A stretch of DNA of 55,989 nucleotides from Ochromonas danica (GCA_015146655.1 VKHL01000171.1:1-55989); one strand, 5' to 3'. Shown: positions 18,801-30,973, counted from the first letter of the stretch. The notes: generated by a model from the sequence alone, not told the origin. Numbers and translations are program-made.

Positions 18801-21800
18801 AAACACCTAGAGATAGTTGGCGTAGTAGATCAACTTCGCCAGCAGTTGGTGGAGCGTGAAGACTTGCTGTTGTCTAAGGAGCGAGAGTACACTAGCACTG
18901 TGGCTCGTCTGCGAGAAGAGTTGGAACAGGAGCGGTGTCGACTTGAGGGTGAGCTAGCAACGAATCGCGAAGTTCAAACAGGGGAAATCAGTCGATTACG
19001 ACAGGCTATTGGTGAGATGGAGGAGAAGCTGAAGATGACGGAGGCCAACGGGGAAGCGCAGTTATCGTCCTTGAAGTGTGAGTTAGCCTCTGTGGAGGAG
19101 TCGTTGCGAGAGAAGGAGAGTCTGTTGGGAAAGAGCGAAGAAGAGATCTCGAGTTTGAATGGCGTAATGAGTGCGTTGCGCGATCTGGTTGAGCAGCAGA
19201 AGATGTTGATGAAGGATGCGGATAGTGCCCATGCTTCGATGCTTAATGAGTTGAGAGAAAGTAGTGAGCAGAAACAGCAGGATTTGGAGGCGAAACACCT
19301 AGAGATAGTTGGCGTAGTAGATCAACTTCGCCAGCAGTTGGTGGAGCGTGAAGACTTGCTGTTGTCTAAGGAGCGAGAGTACACTAGCACTGTGGCTCGT
19401 CTGCGAGAAGAGTTGGAACAGGAGCGGTGTCGACTTGAGGGTGAGCTAGCAACGAATCGCGAAGTTCAAACAGGGGAAATCAGTCGATTACGACAGGCTA
19501 TTGGTGAGATGGAGGAGAAGCTGAAGATGACGGAGGCCAACGGGGAAGCGCAGTTATCGTCCTTGAAGTGTGAGTTAGCCTCTGTGGAGGAGTCGTTGCG
19601 AGAGAAGGAGAGTCTGTTGGGAAAGAGCGAAGAAGAGATCTCGAGTTTGAATGGCGTAATGAGTGCGTTGCGCGATCTGGTTGAGCAGCAGAAGATGTTG
19701 ATGAAGGATGCGGATAGTGCCCATGCTTCGATGCTTAATGAGTTGAGAGAAAGTAGTGAGCAGAAACAGCAGGATTTGGAGGCGAAACACCTAGAGATAG
19801 TTGGCGTAGTAGATCAACTTCGCCAGCAGTTGGTGGAGCGTGAAGACTTGCTGTTGTCTAAGGAGCGAGAGTACACTAGCACTGTGGCTCGTCTGCGAGA
19901 AGAGTTGGAACAGGAGCGGTGTCGACTTGAGGGTGAGCTAGCAACGAATCGCGAAGTTCAAACAGGGGAAATCAGTCGATTACGACAGGCTATTGGTGAG
20001 ATGGAGGAGAAGCTGAAGATGACGGAGGCCAACGGGGAAGCGCAGTTATCGTCCTTGAAGTGTGAGTTAGCCTCTGTGGAGGAGTCGTTGCGAGAGAAGG
20101 AGAGTCTGTTGGGAAAGAGCGAAGAAGAGATCTCGAGTTTGAATGGCGTAATGAGTGTGTTGCGCGATCTGGTTGAGCAGCAGAAGATGTTGATGAAGGA
20201 TGCGGATAGTGCTCACGTGTCGATGCTTAATGAGTTGAGAGAAAGTAGTGAGCACCAACTGGTTTTGGCATCGAAAGCAGCATCGCTGAGCAAGCAACTG
20301 GAAGAGCTAAAGCTCCAGAGTGAGGCAGAGAAGGCTCTTCTTCAAGAGGAGAGCTCGTTGTTGTTTCAGCAGCTGGAAATGAGCAGGCAGCAAGGTGAAA
20401 GGTTGTCACTAGCTCATGCGGAGCAAGAAGGTCGACTGACGGAAGTTTGTGTGAGGCAAGCTCGTCAGGTCCAGATGCTATCTGAAGCTACCAAGAAGTT
20501 CGAAGAGGAGGCGAGGAGGGGCAAGGATGACTATGGTGTGATGGAGAAGGTGGTTGTCAATCTGGAGCAGAAGCTTCGGCATCTGACGGAAGAGCACGCA
20601 ATGAAAGAGGAGGATTGGCGCAGCGTGACAGGTTCTCTCTCAAAGGAGTTACTTCATATTCGGGAGGAGTTGTGTGTGAAAGAAGGTGAGCTAAGCAGCA
20701 AACAGATTATGGAAGTGGATCTGAGAGAGCAGCTGAAGAGAGGTTTAGAAGAGCTAGCGTCTATGGAGAAGAAAGTGTCAGCAAGTGTTGAGAAAGAGCA
20801 GGTGTTGACTGAAACGTTGGCGACAACTCGTCAGTGTCTGTTGGAGTATCAGGTGCGAATGGAAGAAAGCGACAGCAAGAAGTCATTGTTATCTCAGCAG
20901 GAGAAAGACGACTTGTTTAACCGAATCTCAGTGCTGTCAGCATCCGCGGAGAAGGTGGATAGTCTGCAACATGAGTACGATGAGTTGGAGGCGAAACACC
21001 TAGAGATAGTTGGCGTAGTAGATCAACTTCGCCAGCAGTTGGTGGAGCGTGAAGACTTGCTGTTGTCTAAGGAGCGAGAGTACACTAGCACTGTGGCTCG
21101 TCTGCGAGAAGAGTTGGAACAGGAGCGGTGTCGACTTGAGGGTGAGCTAGCAACGAATCGCGAAGTTCAAACAGGGGAAATCAGTCGATTACGACAGGCT
21201 ATTGGTGAGATGGAGGAGAAGCTGAAGATGACGGAGGCCAACGGGGAAGCGCAGTTATCGTCCTTGAAGTGTGAGTTAGCCTCTGTGGAGGAGTCGTTGC
21301 GAGAGAAGGAGAGTCTGTTGGGAAAGAGCGAAGAAGAGATCTCGAGTTTGAATGGCGTAATGAGTGCGTTGCGCGATCTGGTTGAGCAGCAGAAGATGTT
21401 GATGAAGGATGCGGATAGTGCCCATGCTTCGATGCTTAATGAGTTGAGAGAAAGTAGTGAGCAGAAACAGCAGGATTTGGAGGCAAAACACAAGGAGGTT
21501 CAGGAAGTTCTTCTGGAGACGGTAAATTCGGAGATGGCCACGAAGAAGGAATTGATTGATTGCCAGCAGTCGCTGTGTGGGTTCTTTGACAAAGTCAGCA
21601 GCCTGGAAACAGAGAAGGAGAAGAACTTGAAGATTTGCGACGACTTGCGCCAGATGCACGATAAAGTTATGGTGCGTTATGCTGCCATTCAAACAGCGTT
21701 TGTAGCGCAAGAGCGTCTGTGGCAGAGGAAAGAAGAATCTTATGAAACACAATTGAAGGATTTGTCGAAACAGGTCGAGCAGATGACCGCAGAACAACAG

Positions 21801-24257
21801 AAGCAAGATCTTCCTGTTAAAGAAGGAGATTCTCTTGGTGGGGTTGATGTATCTTCTGGTTCAGCAGTCTCCACAGTTACTCTTTACAAAGAGCGTCTAT
21901 TACACAATCGTCATGCGGTAGCCTATGAAACAGCATTACGAGCTTTAGAAGTGGCCAATAGTCGAATTTTGCGCGAGAAAATGGAAATTCAACAAGCCTT
22001 TGTTCAATTGACCCAACAAACACAGAAAGTCAAACAGAAGTATAAGTTACATCTTGCCAAGCTACAAGACAGAATTAAATCATTAGAGGAAGATGGTGAT
22101 GTTGGACCTTTTTCCAACCTTTCATCACTTGCGACTACACCAGCAGGAACGAGTAGCAAGGAAGTATTTTCTTTCCCTTCCATTCCTGTTCCTCGTGAAG
22201 CTCCTGGGGTGGAGCCAAAGTCTGCTTCCTCTTCCTTCTCCATTCTTCCCCGTCGTGGTGTACTCACAAGGAATAGCTTCATGAAATCCAAGGGCATGGA
22301 GATGTCAGTTCAAGCTGATCTTATTGATATTCCATCTCTTGAAGAGAGAAACAGAGAAGCGTTAGTATTGAAAGAGGAATTGGAACAAATTAGCCAGCGA
22401 CTGAACAGTCTATTGCTTCTTCTGCCCGCTGATCGTCAACCGAGTGACTCAAAAGAGTCGAATAGTACATCTTCAGCATTGTCGTTATTGGAACGATATG
22501 TTGCCAAGTGCAGCCAGATCAATACAATGAAGGAAAAAGGGAATGATGATGATCATAGTCGACTTGCGCTCTCTGCTTGGCCGACCAGTCCCCTTCCTAT
22601 GGATCTTTCGACCTCGATCATCACCCTTGATCCAATGAATGATAGCTTGCTCTTGACGGGGACACCAGTGGTTGCTTCTTCCTCTTCTCGATCTAACGAA
22701 AAGAACGATGATTTGATAATGGTAGAGGGACAACAAGAAGGAGAAGAAGTTGTGTCTCGTCGTTATGACAGTCATCTCTCTTGTTACACACTGGTTACTC
22801 AAACGGAAGAGCAACTTCGACAAGAGTTGCTTGATAGCCAACAACAAGTAGAGAATATTCGCAAGCGTTGTCGTGGTTATTTGCGCAAGTTACAAGATAA
22901 AGTCAACACATTGGAAGAACGCTTAGAAGAGAAGGATCAACGCTTTGAGGCAGTGACTAAGAAATGCAGGGATAAACTTGTCCAACTACTCTCGCGCTAT
23001 CCGCCAACCAATGATGAATCCAATATTGACGCGGCTGGCTCAGAGAAGTTAATGGGTGATAACAACGATGATGTTGGATCGTTCTTGAGGAGTTGGTTGG
23101 CGTGGTTAGATGGAACATCAGATCTTGCCTTATCAAAGCCTCTTAACCAACAAGGTGGCGATGCTGAGGAGAAGAAGAGACAGTCAGTTGAAAATGCTGA
23201 TGACTCTTTGTTCGTTGGTTTGAATTCAGAAAATGGCACTCAGTCAACCACAGACTCAGTGGATGAAAATGTGGACAATAGCCTCATGGTTTTCTCTCCT
23301 CCCCCTGCAGCTCCACCAGCACTTGCTGCTACTATATTAGACGAGTTGCCTCGTATCGTTCAAGACTACATAACTGCTTTGCAAGAACGACTAACCAGTT
23401 GGAAACTGTTCTATCGTAATCGTCGGCGGTCTGAGGGTCGCAAGATGAAAGATTTGCGTCATAGTTTATCTCAACAACAGCAACGTGTGCAGCTCCTTCG
23501 TCAAGAATTAGAAAGTCGTGATATTCATGAAAAGGATCAACAAGCTTATATATCATTGTTGCTTCAACAGCTTGAGTCTCAGTATCCTGGTAAGACTGAG
23601 GATGGTGGAGAAGGAAAGACAGAAGAAGAAGATCTGGATATGAGCTGTCTTGTGCAAGTTATGCGTGATATCCATTGTTCCCTACAAGAACAATTACAAA
23701 CGATTGCAAAAGATACTGCTAATCTATCTCATTTCTCTCAATCTCACTCTGATGAAGATGAAATGAGGGATAAGGTGATGAACCTCAAGTCAATACCACA
23801 GGATGAAGTGATGATTGGACCAAAAGTGCGAGAGATTGTCGCAACGATTGAGCAGAAGAAACAACTTGTTCCTTCTACTCCTCCTCGCAACGGTCCTCCA
23901 AGAACTCCTCCTCGAAGTTGTGGGCCTGGTAGTGAAGCTCGTCGTGGTAGTGCAAGAAAGGATCGTCGGAGTCGTGGTGACAGCTTAGGTTTAACCCCGT
24001 CCGCCACACCTAATCGTCGTTTGACAAGTGCTGTCAATCAACTTCATTACCTGGAGCAGAAGGAAGAACGATTGCAGGAGGAGCTAGCTCTGGCAAGACA
24101 ACGTATCTCCGATATGTTGGATGCCGTGGAATCCTTTCGATCTGCCCAAGTAGCTGCAGCAAATGCAAACGGAGGTGTTTCTGTTGATGTCAATGAGGAT
24201 AGCAATCACCCATCCATTGCAACAGAAGTGGTCTTGAATGATACTTGTAGTAATTAA
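15825..24257 (+). CDS. Giant coiled-coil protein with 164-residue tandem repeats
   Basis: Exon 1 (15825-16512) and exon 2 (16615-24257) join across a 102-nt GT-AG intron in phase 1, restoring ...THAELNMPQ. The protein has about 2,776 residues as assembled, or about 2,747 if the gap overlap is removed. After a Gln/Ser-rich N-terminus and a Lys/Arg/Ser-rich linker, nearly the whole length is predicted coiled coil (LRQQLVERED, LREELEQERCRLEGEL, SLREKESLLGKSEEEISSLN). The centre is a tandem array of a 164-residue unit; the C-terminal third is less regular, with basic proline-rich SP/TP clusters (VPSTPPRNGPPRTPPRS) that could be kinase sites. The architecture resembles golgins, centrosomal/basal-body and spindle-matrix proteins, but no diagnostic GRIP or other domain is seen, so no family is assigned. 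164 is not a multiple of 7, so each unit must contain a heptad register break. Confidence 0.8.
17763..20250 (+). repeat. 492-bp tandem coding repeat, five units
   Basis: Units start (at CTTCGCCAGCAG) at 17763, 18342, 18834, 19326 and 19818. Spacing is exactly 492 bp, except for the first, which contains the gap. The units are nearly identical at DNA level. The fifth ends at about 20250 (AGTGAGCAC), where unique coiled-coil sequence begins. Two haplotypes of the unit alternate: GCG...GCCCATGCTTCG (ALRD/HAS) and GTG...GCTCACGTGTCG (VLRD/HVS). Confidence 0.95.
18103..18112. other. Run of 10 N, probable false assembly gap
   Basis: The 77 bases after the Ns (18113-18189) repeat the 77 bases before them (18026-18102). 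Removing 10 N plus 77 bp gives exactly one 492-bp unit. Confidence 0.85.
20985..21487 (+). repeat. Sixth copy of the 492-bp unit, separated from the array
   Basis: Begins at GAGTTGGAGGCGAAACACC and ends at GGAGGCAAAACACAAGG. It is separated from unit five by about 735 bp of divergent coiled-coil coding sequence, yet is practically identical to array units of the ALRD/HAS type. Confidence 0.95.
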
Positions 24258-24961
24258 TGTAGACAAAGATTGAAATGTAGTGAGAATGTAATGTAATCTG
24301 TTATTGTAATTTCCTTCTTTACTATCATCATTTACTAGATGTAATACGATGAATTAGTTCACAAGTTCATTAGTCTAGACCTGCACGTGTGAAGCCAAAT
24401 TATCTTGAAGATTCAAATTGAGAGTGGTTTGAATATCATACTAGTAATAGTTATTTGTAATAGAATATCTCATAGTTTGGCTCAGTCTTCTTCTTATTCA
24501 ATCGAAGTGCTCATGATGTGAGGAAGCAAACAATCACTTTTTCAATCCATCGATTGACTAACGTTTGTTTACACTCTTCTTCTTCGTTGGGCTCGAACTA
24601 CACACTTCATCGTAATTTGACTACACACTACATAGTTACTGTACAGAGTTGTGCAACAATGGTGTTGCATATAAGAAGGCCGGACGTTAGAAGACGACTT
24701 TTCCAACAGAAGATAACGAGATAGAACTAATAAAAGAGAGATTTGATCCTCTGCGCTCACCACCACAATCCAGGTTCAGTTGAATTTGTCATCGATGACT
24801 TCTTTTCATCAGTTGAACTGTTCAGATAACCCTCTCGAACAGTTCGAGTTTGTCATTACAAGTACAGTACCTTCTTGAGTGAGTGAGTACTTTCGTTCAC
24901 CAACCTACTAACCCTTTCATTCTTACATAGCACTCTCATTGTCAATCAATCGTGAAAAAAA
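24258..24961. other. Intergenic, upstream of the ferric-reductase gene
   Basis: About 700 bp with no supported gene. It contains repeated near-palindromic strings around GAACTGTTC/GAACAGTTC at about 24815-24845, and a GAGT repeat just upstream of 24890. An A8 run directly precedes the ATG at 24962. Confidence 0.45.
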
Positions 24962-26584
24962 ATGTTTTTGGATACAATTCGTTATGCTCTGTTGCGTCAT
25001 TTCTATTGCCCTCTCCCACTACCCCGTTCTTTCCCTATCCTTGGTGGAAAGAGTTTGATTGAGGTTCTTGTTGCTGCCTTTGTCATTGTTATTTCCAGTG
25101 TGATTGCTACTCAAGTCAATGACATGTATTCTGGTACCATTACCAGTATCCTTGGTCTCTTATGTGTCATCTTTGCTATGCGTAGCAACTTCCTTCTCAC
25201 TTGGTTAGGCTTTACATTTCATATGATGCTTCTTTGGCATAAAGTACTTGGTATTGCTATTGTCATTGTCATGTTTATTCATGGCTTTGCAGCTGGTGCC
25301 AATTATACGGGCGTTGTCTTGGGTGTTTTATGTGGTTTGAGTTTACTCACCTATGCTATTGCTATGAGATTGAATTTCGATCTTTTCTTCTATCCACATA
25401 TCATCATCTTTCTTCTTATTGCTATCTTTTCCTTCTTACACGATGCACCCATTTTTGGTTATTCTCTTGTCGTTTGGGGAGGAGAAGTCCTTATTCGTTT
25501 GTTTTTGATGCAAAGACAAGCTATTGGACAACTCTCCTTATTAGATGAAGATCATGTTCTGCTCTCTTTACCAAAGAAAACCATGCCATCCTATACTGCT
25601 GGACAATATTGCTTTCTGATGATCAAACAAGTCAATATTATTGAATTCCATCCTTTCACTATCGCCTCTACAGCGAAACAACAAGATGATGAGTCCATCT
25701 CTTTCATTATCAAAGCTAGTGGCGATTGGACGAAGAAGTTAGTAGGTTTGGTTAGTAATAACAACAATAAAGGTGAAGAAGAAGGTACTGTCTCCGCTAC
25801 TACGAAAGATGTGGATGTCTTCATGCAAGGTCCTTATGGAGGACTGACCGTTGACTTCATGAACGCTGACTTGTACAAAGGTGTGTTGTTAATTGCTGGA
25901 GGTGTGGGTATTGCTGCTTGTCTGCCTCTGTACAAGCAACTCTTAGCACAAGCTGGCAGTGTGAATGGTCCACGTAAAGTCATGTTGATTTGGGCAAGTC
26001 GTCATGCTTCGATGGTCTCTCAGGTTGTTGACATGGTCAACAAGGAGACACCTACTACCACTACTGAACCATCCCAAGCCGAGGGGAAAGACGACGACAA
26101 TGACCAAGTACCTACTACTACTGCTACCACTACACCTCGTGTTGAAGACCAACAGCCTGCTGGTGCTGCTGCTACTATTCCAGTGGATGTTGAGAATCAA
26201 GTGGCAACGATTAGTGAAGAGGGTGTGGAGTTGACTCAAGCGACTTCTACTAAAGCCTTTGCTAATGTATTAGACAGTCAATTCCATGTCTATCTATCTC
26301 AAGTCAAAGAAGAAGGAGAGTTGCCTTATTCATCTCTTTCTAGCCTACCCAAGGATCAACTTCATTCAGGAAGACCTCAAATGAATCTAATCTTCTCAGA
26401 CATAGCTCAAGCAGTGAAAGGAATGGGAGGATCAAGAGTTGCTGTTATGGTTTGTGGTCCTGCTTCAATGGTATTTGAAGTCAAGACTAAATGTGATTTC
26501 TCCCTGTTATCTATGGGGGATAATGATATTAACAATAACAATGGCATTCGTTTTGATTGCCAAGAAGAATACTTCGAATTTTAA
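24962..26584 (+). CDS. Ferric-reductase/NOX-type flavocytochrome b oxidoreductase
   Basis: Single-exon, 540 residues. Membrane helices occupy about residues 30-205. Haem-ligand candidates appear as in FRE/NOX proteins: RSNFLLTWLGFTFH, LLWHKVLGI, MFIHG about 14 residues later, and the second pair in FYPHIII and FLHDAP. The cytosolic part has an FAD site (EFHPFTIAS, about residue 229), an NAD(P) glycine loop (LIAGGVGIAACLPLYKQL, about 312) and a terminal VMVCGPASM with a closing FDCQEEYFEF. Such enzymes pass electrons from NADPH through FAD and two haems to ferric iron or oxygen on the far side. A Thr/Pro/Asp-rich insertion at about residues 360-430 interrupts the NADPH-binding lobe. With no EF-hands, a metalloreductase for iron uptake is the more likely choice over a calcium-regulated oxidase. 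Confidence 0.85.
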   Translation: MFLDTIRYALLRHFYCPLPLPRSFPILGGKSLIEVLVAAFVIVISSVIATQVNDMYSGTITSILGLLCVIFAMRSNFLLTWLGFTFHMMLLWHKVLGIAIVIVMFIHGFAAGANYTGVVLGVLCGLSLLTYAIAMRLNFDLFFYPHIIIFLLIAIFSFLHDAPIFGYSLVVWGGEVLIRLFLMQRQAIGQLSLLDEDHVLLSLPKKTMPSYTAGQYCFLMIKQVNIIEFHPFTIASTAKQQDDESISFIIKASGDWTKKLVGLVSNNNNKGEEEGTVSATTKDVDVFMQGPYGGLTVDFMNADLYKGVLLIAGGVGIAACLPLYKQLLAQAGSVNGPRKVMLIWASRHASMVSQVVDMVNKETPTTTTEPSQAEGKDDDNDQVPTTTATTTPRVEDQQPAGAAATIPVDVENQVATISEEGVELTQATSTKAFANVLDSQFHVYLSQVKEEGELPYSSLSSLPKDQLHSGRPQMNLIFSDIAQAVKGMGGSRVAVMVCGPASMVFEVKTKCDFSLLSMGDNDINNNNGIRFDCQEEYFEF

Positions 26585-27839
26585 ACAAACAACAACAACA
26601 TCGTCTTCATCGTTATTATCGATGGATTGTTATTGTTGTTGTTGTTGTTATACTTGTATGTCATTTACAGTAGCATATACTATAGTATATGTAATAAGCT
26701 GATGGTGTTACATGTACTGTAACATCATCATTTTCTAGATGAATGAGTGAGTGAAAAGGTTCCTTCCTTATGGGGTTGGGGTGCCTATAGATACTTCACT
26801 TAGAAAGGTATAGTTTTGATAATAATCATCATCAATCAAGTATGATATGATAGATCATCGTCATCATTGTTCTAATGGTGATGATGATGGTTTGTTGTTA
26901 TTGTTATTTATTAGTAGTAGTCAGCTGCTAGAGTTTCAATATATAATACTACTCTATACTATGTTATATGTGTTGTTGTTGTGTTAGTTTAGTGTAGACT
27001 GTCAAGAGGTTGTACTCGCACAGAGAGTATGACTTGTTGATTGTTGTCTTAGACTTGATCGTGTTGTTATTGTTGTTGTCGTCATTTGTGGAGGATGGAT
27101 TTACTATGAAATGAGATGAGATCCTCGACAAAGACAAGATAGAAGAAGATGATGAAGAAGATCGTGACCTTTCGTTCAATTCGCTAGCAATCGCTGTTAT
27201 CATCTACTATAGTAGTAGTCTTCGTTGCTAACGAAGTTTAGAAGGTGATGATGATGATGATGAGATTGTAATTTTGATAATTAATTCGTGGTGTTGTGGT
27301 AAAGAATTAGAACTTGTTGATTGACTTCCTAGACTAATCGATTCTAAATAGTCAACACTATTAACATGCTGAGGTAGTGTAGTATAGGTAGTCCCAATAG
27401 TATTGGGGTCCATCACTACTATTTCAATAGTATCAGTGAAACTATTCGGCCACAGGTATCTGTTAATATGAAGTCAAGGTGATTATGGTTAAGGTCAAAG
27501 ACAACTGTAGTGTATTGTAGGTGTAATTTAGTCAGTCAGTGAGTTAGTCATTCATGTTAATCAGTTAGAGTAGTTAACAATCTGTCTACTTGCTATGTCA
27601 TGTCATGTCATGCAATGCAATGCAGAGGTAGTTAAGACAAGATGAAGCAGAAGAGAAGAGGAACAAGAAGAAGAGAGAAGGAGGCCATGGTCAGCCAACA
27701 CATGATGATGGATATATAAGAGAGAAGCAGCAGAAGAAGAAGAGCATTAATAGAGATATCATGTCATAATAGAGAGAGAGAAGGTGATAGTGATGGTTAA
27801 GGTGGTGGAAGTCATTGACTACCATCATCAACTACTTCT
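26585..27839. other. Intergenic, low-complexity convergent spacer
   Basis: About 1.25 kb between the 3' ends of the reductase and PCNA genes. It is rich in short ATC/GTT/GTA triplet runs (for example TTGTTGTTG at about 26630, GATGATGATG at about 26880 and 27245, TCATG repeats at about 27598). Short minus-strand frames at 26964-27203 and 27228-27416 are Ser/Asn low-complexity and unsupported. Confidence 0.5.
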
Positions 27840-28679
27840 TTATTCCTCATCAATCTTAGGTGCAAGGTAATAACGAATATGTCCCATAGTATCCACAGGA
27901 TATTCAATAACAATTGGAATATCAGGAGAAAGACTTAATGTAACAGTTGGACCTAATGCTGTTGCCTTCGTAAAGAGATTGAGGTAACGAAGAGCAAAGT
28001 TCAATTCAACAGGTTCTTTCATATCAATCACAACAGCATCATCATCCTTCTCTACCGTCGTATTCTTCTTTAACATGATATTACCTGTTCCTAAATCACC
28101 TGTAGAAGTAAATCGAATACCTTCTTTACTAACTGCAATCGTACAAGAATCACCAAATACAGAAATATCACGTATAATACGTTGAAATTCATTACTTGGC
28201 ATACGTACTGTACATTTATATTCTGTTTCAGGAATACCTAAATGTTCACTTTCAATATCCATGAGTTTGAAATCAAAGTCAGAGATACGATCTTGAGAAG
28301 GTGATTCAAAGACTAGCGTGAGAGTGTCCGTCTCTTCTTCACATTTCAAAGTGACGACATCATCATTACCAGCACATTTTAAGATTTTAGCAAGGTTAGG
28401 AGTGTTAATGCCTAAGGCAAACGGTTTATCACAACGATAGTTGTCGAAGCCTTCGGACTTGAGCAGGATAGCACAGAGAGAGACATGGGATGAGTCCATA
28501 GCCTACCAGGAGAGAGGAGGGGGTAAGGGAGGGGGTAAAGGGGGGAGGGAGTGACTGTGTGGTACCTGCATGGTAATGCCTCGTTCATTACAGTCAAGAT
28601 TAGCATCTGTGACGAGTTCACGAATAGCTTCAATGATCTTCTTTAAGATAGCACCTTGTAGGATCTTTGCTTCAAACAT
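27840..28679 (-). CDS. PCNA: Proliferating cell nuclear antigen (DNA sliding clamp)
   Basis: Exon 1 (28679-28566) encodes [20 protein letters not shown] and ends at ITMQ; exon 2 (28502-27840) starts AMDSSHVSL. The 63-nt intron is phase 0. The total of 258 residues equals the usual length. Signatures include [20 protein letters not shown] across the splice, the centre-loop region around the [13 protein letters not shown] segment, and the C-terminal VEYP-type stretch ([20 protein letters not shown]) that contributes to the PIP-box pocket. PCNA forms the homotrimeric ring that tethers DNA polymerases and repair factors. It is divergent from PYM, with about 600 bp between starts. Confidence 0.97.
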
Positions 28680-29282
28680 CTTCTTATCATCACAATAACA
28701 ATGACAATGACAACAACATGATGTTAGAATATCATATGGTATGATATGGTATTAGATTAGATTAGAATCAAAATACAAGGAGTAGTAGTAGTAGTAGGGA
28801 AAGGTTGACTTACTCTGTATCTATTAGGGAGTAGTAGTAGTAGTAGTAGTAGTAGTCAGTCAAAGTACAAGAGACGAGACGAGATGAGACGAGATGAATG
28901 GATTTGATTTGATTTGATTTGATTTGATCAATTCTGTCTTGGCCGCACAACAACAGCAGCACTGCCACTGCCACACTGTGACTGTGACTGTGAGTGGCAC
29001 ATTTGAATTCAAATCAAACCAAGGGGACACAGTGGGAGATTCGGAAGATCGGATATTCGTAATATCGTAATATCGTAATATCATATTCAAAGTAGTTTAA
29101 CTTAACAAGAGAGTAAACAGAATTCCAGATTTTCAGAAATGAGAGCTAAATCTCCAGACAAGGTCGATATAACGTTAGTAGTGGAGAGTTGTTACTGTGT
29201 AGTCTAGTCAAGTCTTGACTTTCTATCAACATTCTTTAGGCTGGATTATTGAAAAGTGGAAGTGGTTGAAATCAAGAGTAAG
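28680..29282. promoter_or_regulatory. Divergent region PCNA / PYM with microsatellites
   Basis: Contains (TAG)n tracts at about 28780-28800 and 28830-28855, a (GATTT)n tract at about 28898-28925, GACGAGATGA repeats at about 28870, and TCGTAATA repeats at about 29056-29080. I see no ACGCGT or E2F-like site near PCNA. Confidence 0.45.
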
Positions 29283-29990
29283 ATGGAACCAGTAAAGAAC
29301 GAGAAAGGTGAATGGGTCATCCCAGCTAGTCGCAGACCTGATGGCACGATGAGGAAAGAGCGTGTGGTACGAGAAGGATACGTGGTGAGTCAGTCTGTCT
29401 GTCTGTCAGTCTGTCTCTGTCAGTCTCTATGACTACTTCAATATAGACATAATACCTCACTGTGTCTGTTTCTGTATATGGCGCTTGATGCCATTCACTC
29501 ATGTTGTTTGTTGTTGTTATTGTTTGTTGTTACTGGATAGCCACAAGATGAAGTGCGTGCATTTGAGACACGAGCAAGCAAGTCGAAAAGCAAAGGCATT
29601 CCTGGCTTACCACCTCCCACTACTACTACTGCCACATCTTCTTCTTCTTCCTCTGGCCCCAAGAAGACCACAAACAACAACAACAAGACTGCCACCACCA
29701 CTACTACTACTACTACCACAGCAACAGCAACAACTAGCAGTCAGCCCAGACCTGCTGCTTCTACCTCGACTACCACCACTACCACTACTACTACTCCCCC
29801 TGCTACTACCTCATCTGTTAACAATGTAGAAGAGGTAAATGTCGAGAAACGTGTAAAGGCATTGCGCAAGAAATTACGAGAAATTGCTGAACTTGAAGGC
29901 AAAGATGTTACCTCTCTCTCAGCTGAACAACGAGAGAAAGTTCTTCGAAAAACATCATTAGAAGAAGAGTTAGCAGCTCTCACCGTGTAG
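29283..29990 (+). CDS. PYM1: PYM homologue, partner of Y14-Mago (exon-junction-complex recycling)
   Basis: Exons 29283-29384 and 29541-29990 (156-nt intron, phase 0) give 183 residues. The N-terminus carries the Mago-binding signature: WVIPASRRPDGTMRKERVV, then EGYVPQDEV across the splice. The C-terminal 50 residues are a Lys/Glu-rich helical region (KRVKALRKKLREIAELEGKD) as in PYM proteins. The middle is a low-complexity Thr/Ser/Asn/Pro linker encoded by ACC/ACT triplet runs, which is probably fast-evolving. PYM binds the Mago-Y14 heterodimer and the ribosome and helps strip exon-junction complexes from translated mRNA. Its presence agrees with the intron-rich genome. Confidence 0.92.
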
Positions 29991-30973
29991 TCTAGAAGAA
30001 GTACTGTACTGTAGTGTAGACTCGACTAGACGTCTAGTACTGTATTGTAACCATTAGACTACTACCAACCACACACCATATCATGTCTTAGCCTGTGATG
30101 TATTGTACTGGTACATGTAGTACTAATCAAGTAAGAAAGAGAGGCAGTCTTCTGTTAGTAGTCTAGCTCAGTGCTGATAATGCACGTAGTCTAGTACTGT
30201 ATATTATCGTTGTATATTACTGCTGTACTGTAGCACGTCACATCACAGCAGACTCTGCTGTTAGTTGTCAATGAGTAGATCAAGACTACCACGGGAGGGA
30301 GTTATCTAACTTCTCTTTGTTACATTTCTCTTAGTTACCACATCACATCATCAAAAATCAACGAGTCAACCACGAAAGTTACTTCCAGCACTAATGAAGA
30401 GAGAGGCACGAAAACCGTCGACGCCTGCTGCCTGTCTTACACCATGTGATGATGCTAACCCTTCAATGACAAGGCCTTGCTCTGACCGACTACAATGAAC
30501 CGTAAGGCAAACAAGAGCATGAAGATATAGCTAGTATCATCATATAGTATCAAATCAGAGGAGATGGAAGAAACAAAAGTTCTTCTCACCTTATACAGAA
30601 ACACAATGAACAGATAGATACAGTAGATACTATACAGTACAGTAAGTAGGTAAACCAACTAGTACATCCACCAACCCACTCCTCAAATATTCACAACAGC
30701 ATCATGGAATTATCATCAACTACTTCTCATCAAGAGGAACAAAGAGCGACTTGCTAAGGATGTGTTGTGGATAGAAATAGAGACGAGCGAAATAGCAGAA
30801 GAGATCATGAAAAGAACAATACACTCTAACTCTATAGTGCATAAAACAAACAAACCATACTAAACCAAACTAAACCAAACCAACAGCCATGCATAAATAT
30901 CTACACCCAATAAAACCATCCATCAATATACAGTGCATGCATATTGCCATAAAGCATGTTTGTACATAAGGTT
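29991..30973. other. Intergenic, no supported gene
   Basis: About 980 bp between convergent 3' ends of PYM and the GAF gene. Recurrent short strings GTACTGTA and GTCTAGTA/TAGACTAC occur around 30000-30230, and AAACCAAAC repeats at about 30850-30880. Nothing coding is convincing. Confidence 0.5.

Noticed and set aside
18012-21806. Repeated minus-strand frames within the coiled-coil gene
   Set aside because: Antisense shadows of the 492-bp unit; they repeat only because the sense strand does.
17100-24257. Myosin or kinesin assignment for the coiled-coil protein
   Set aside because: No motor domain, P-loop or GRIP domain is present; similarity is only heptad composition.
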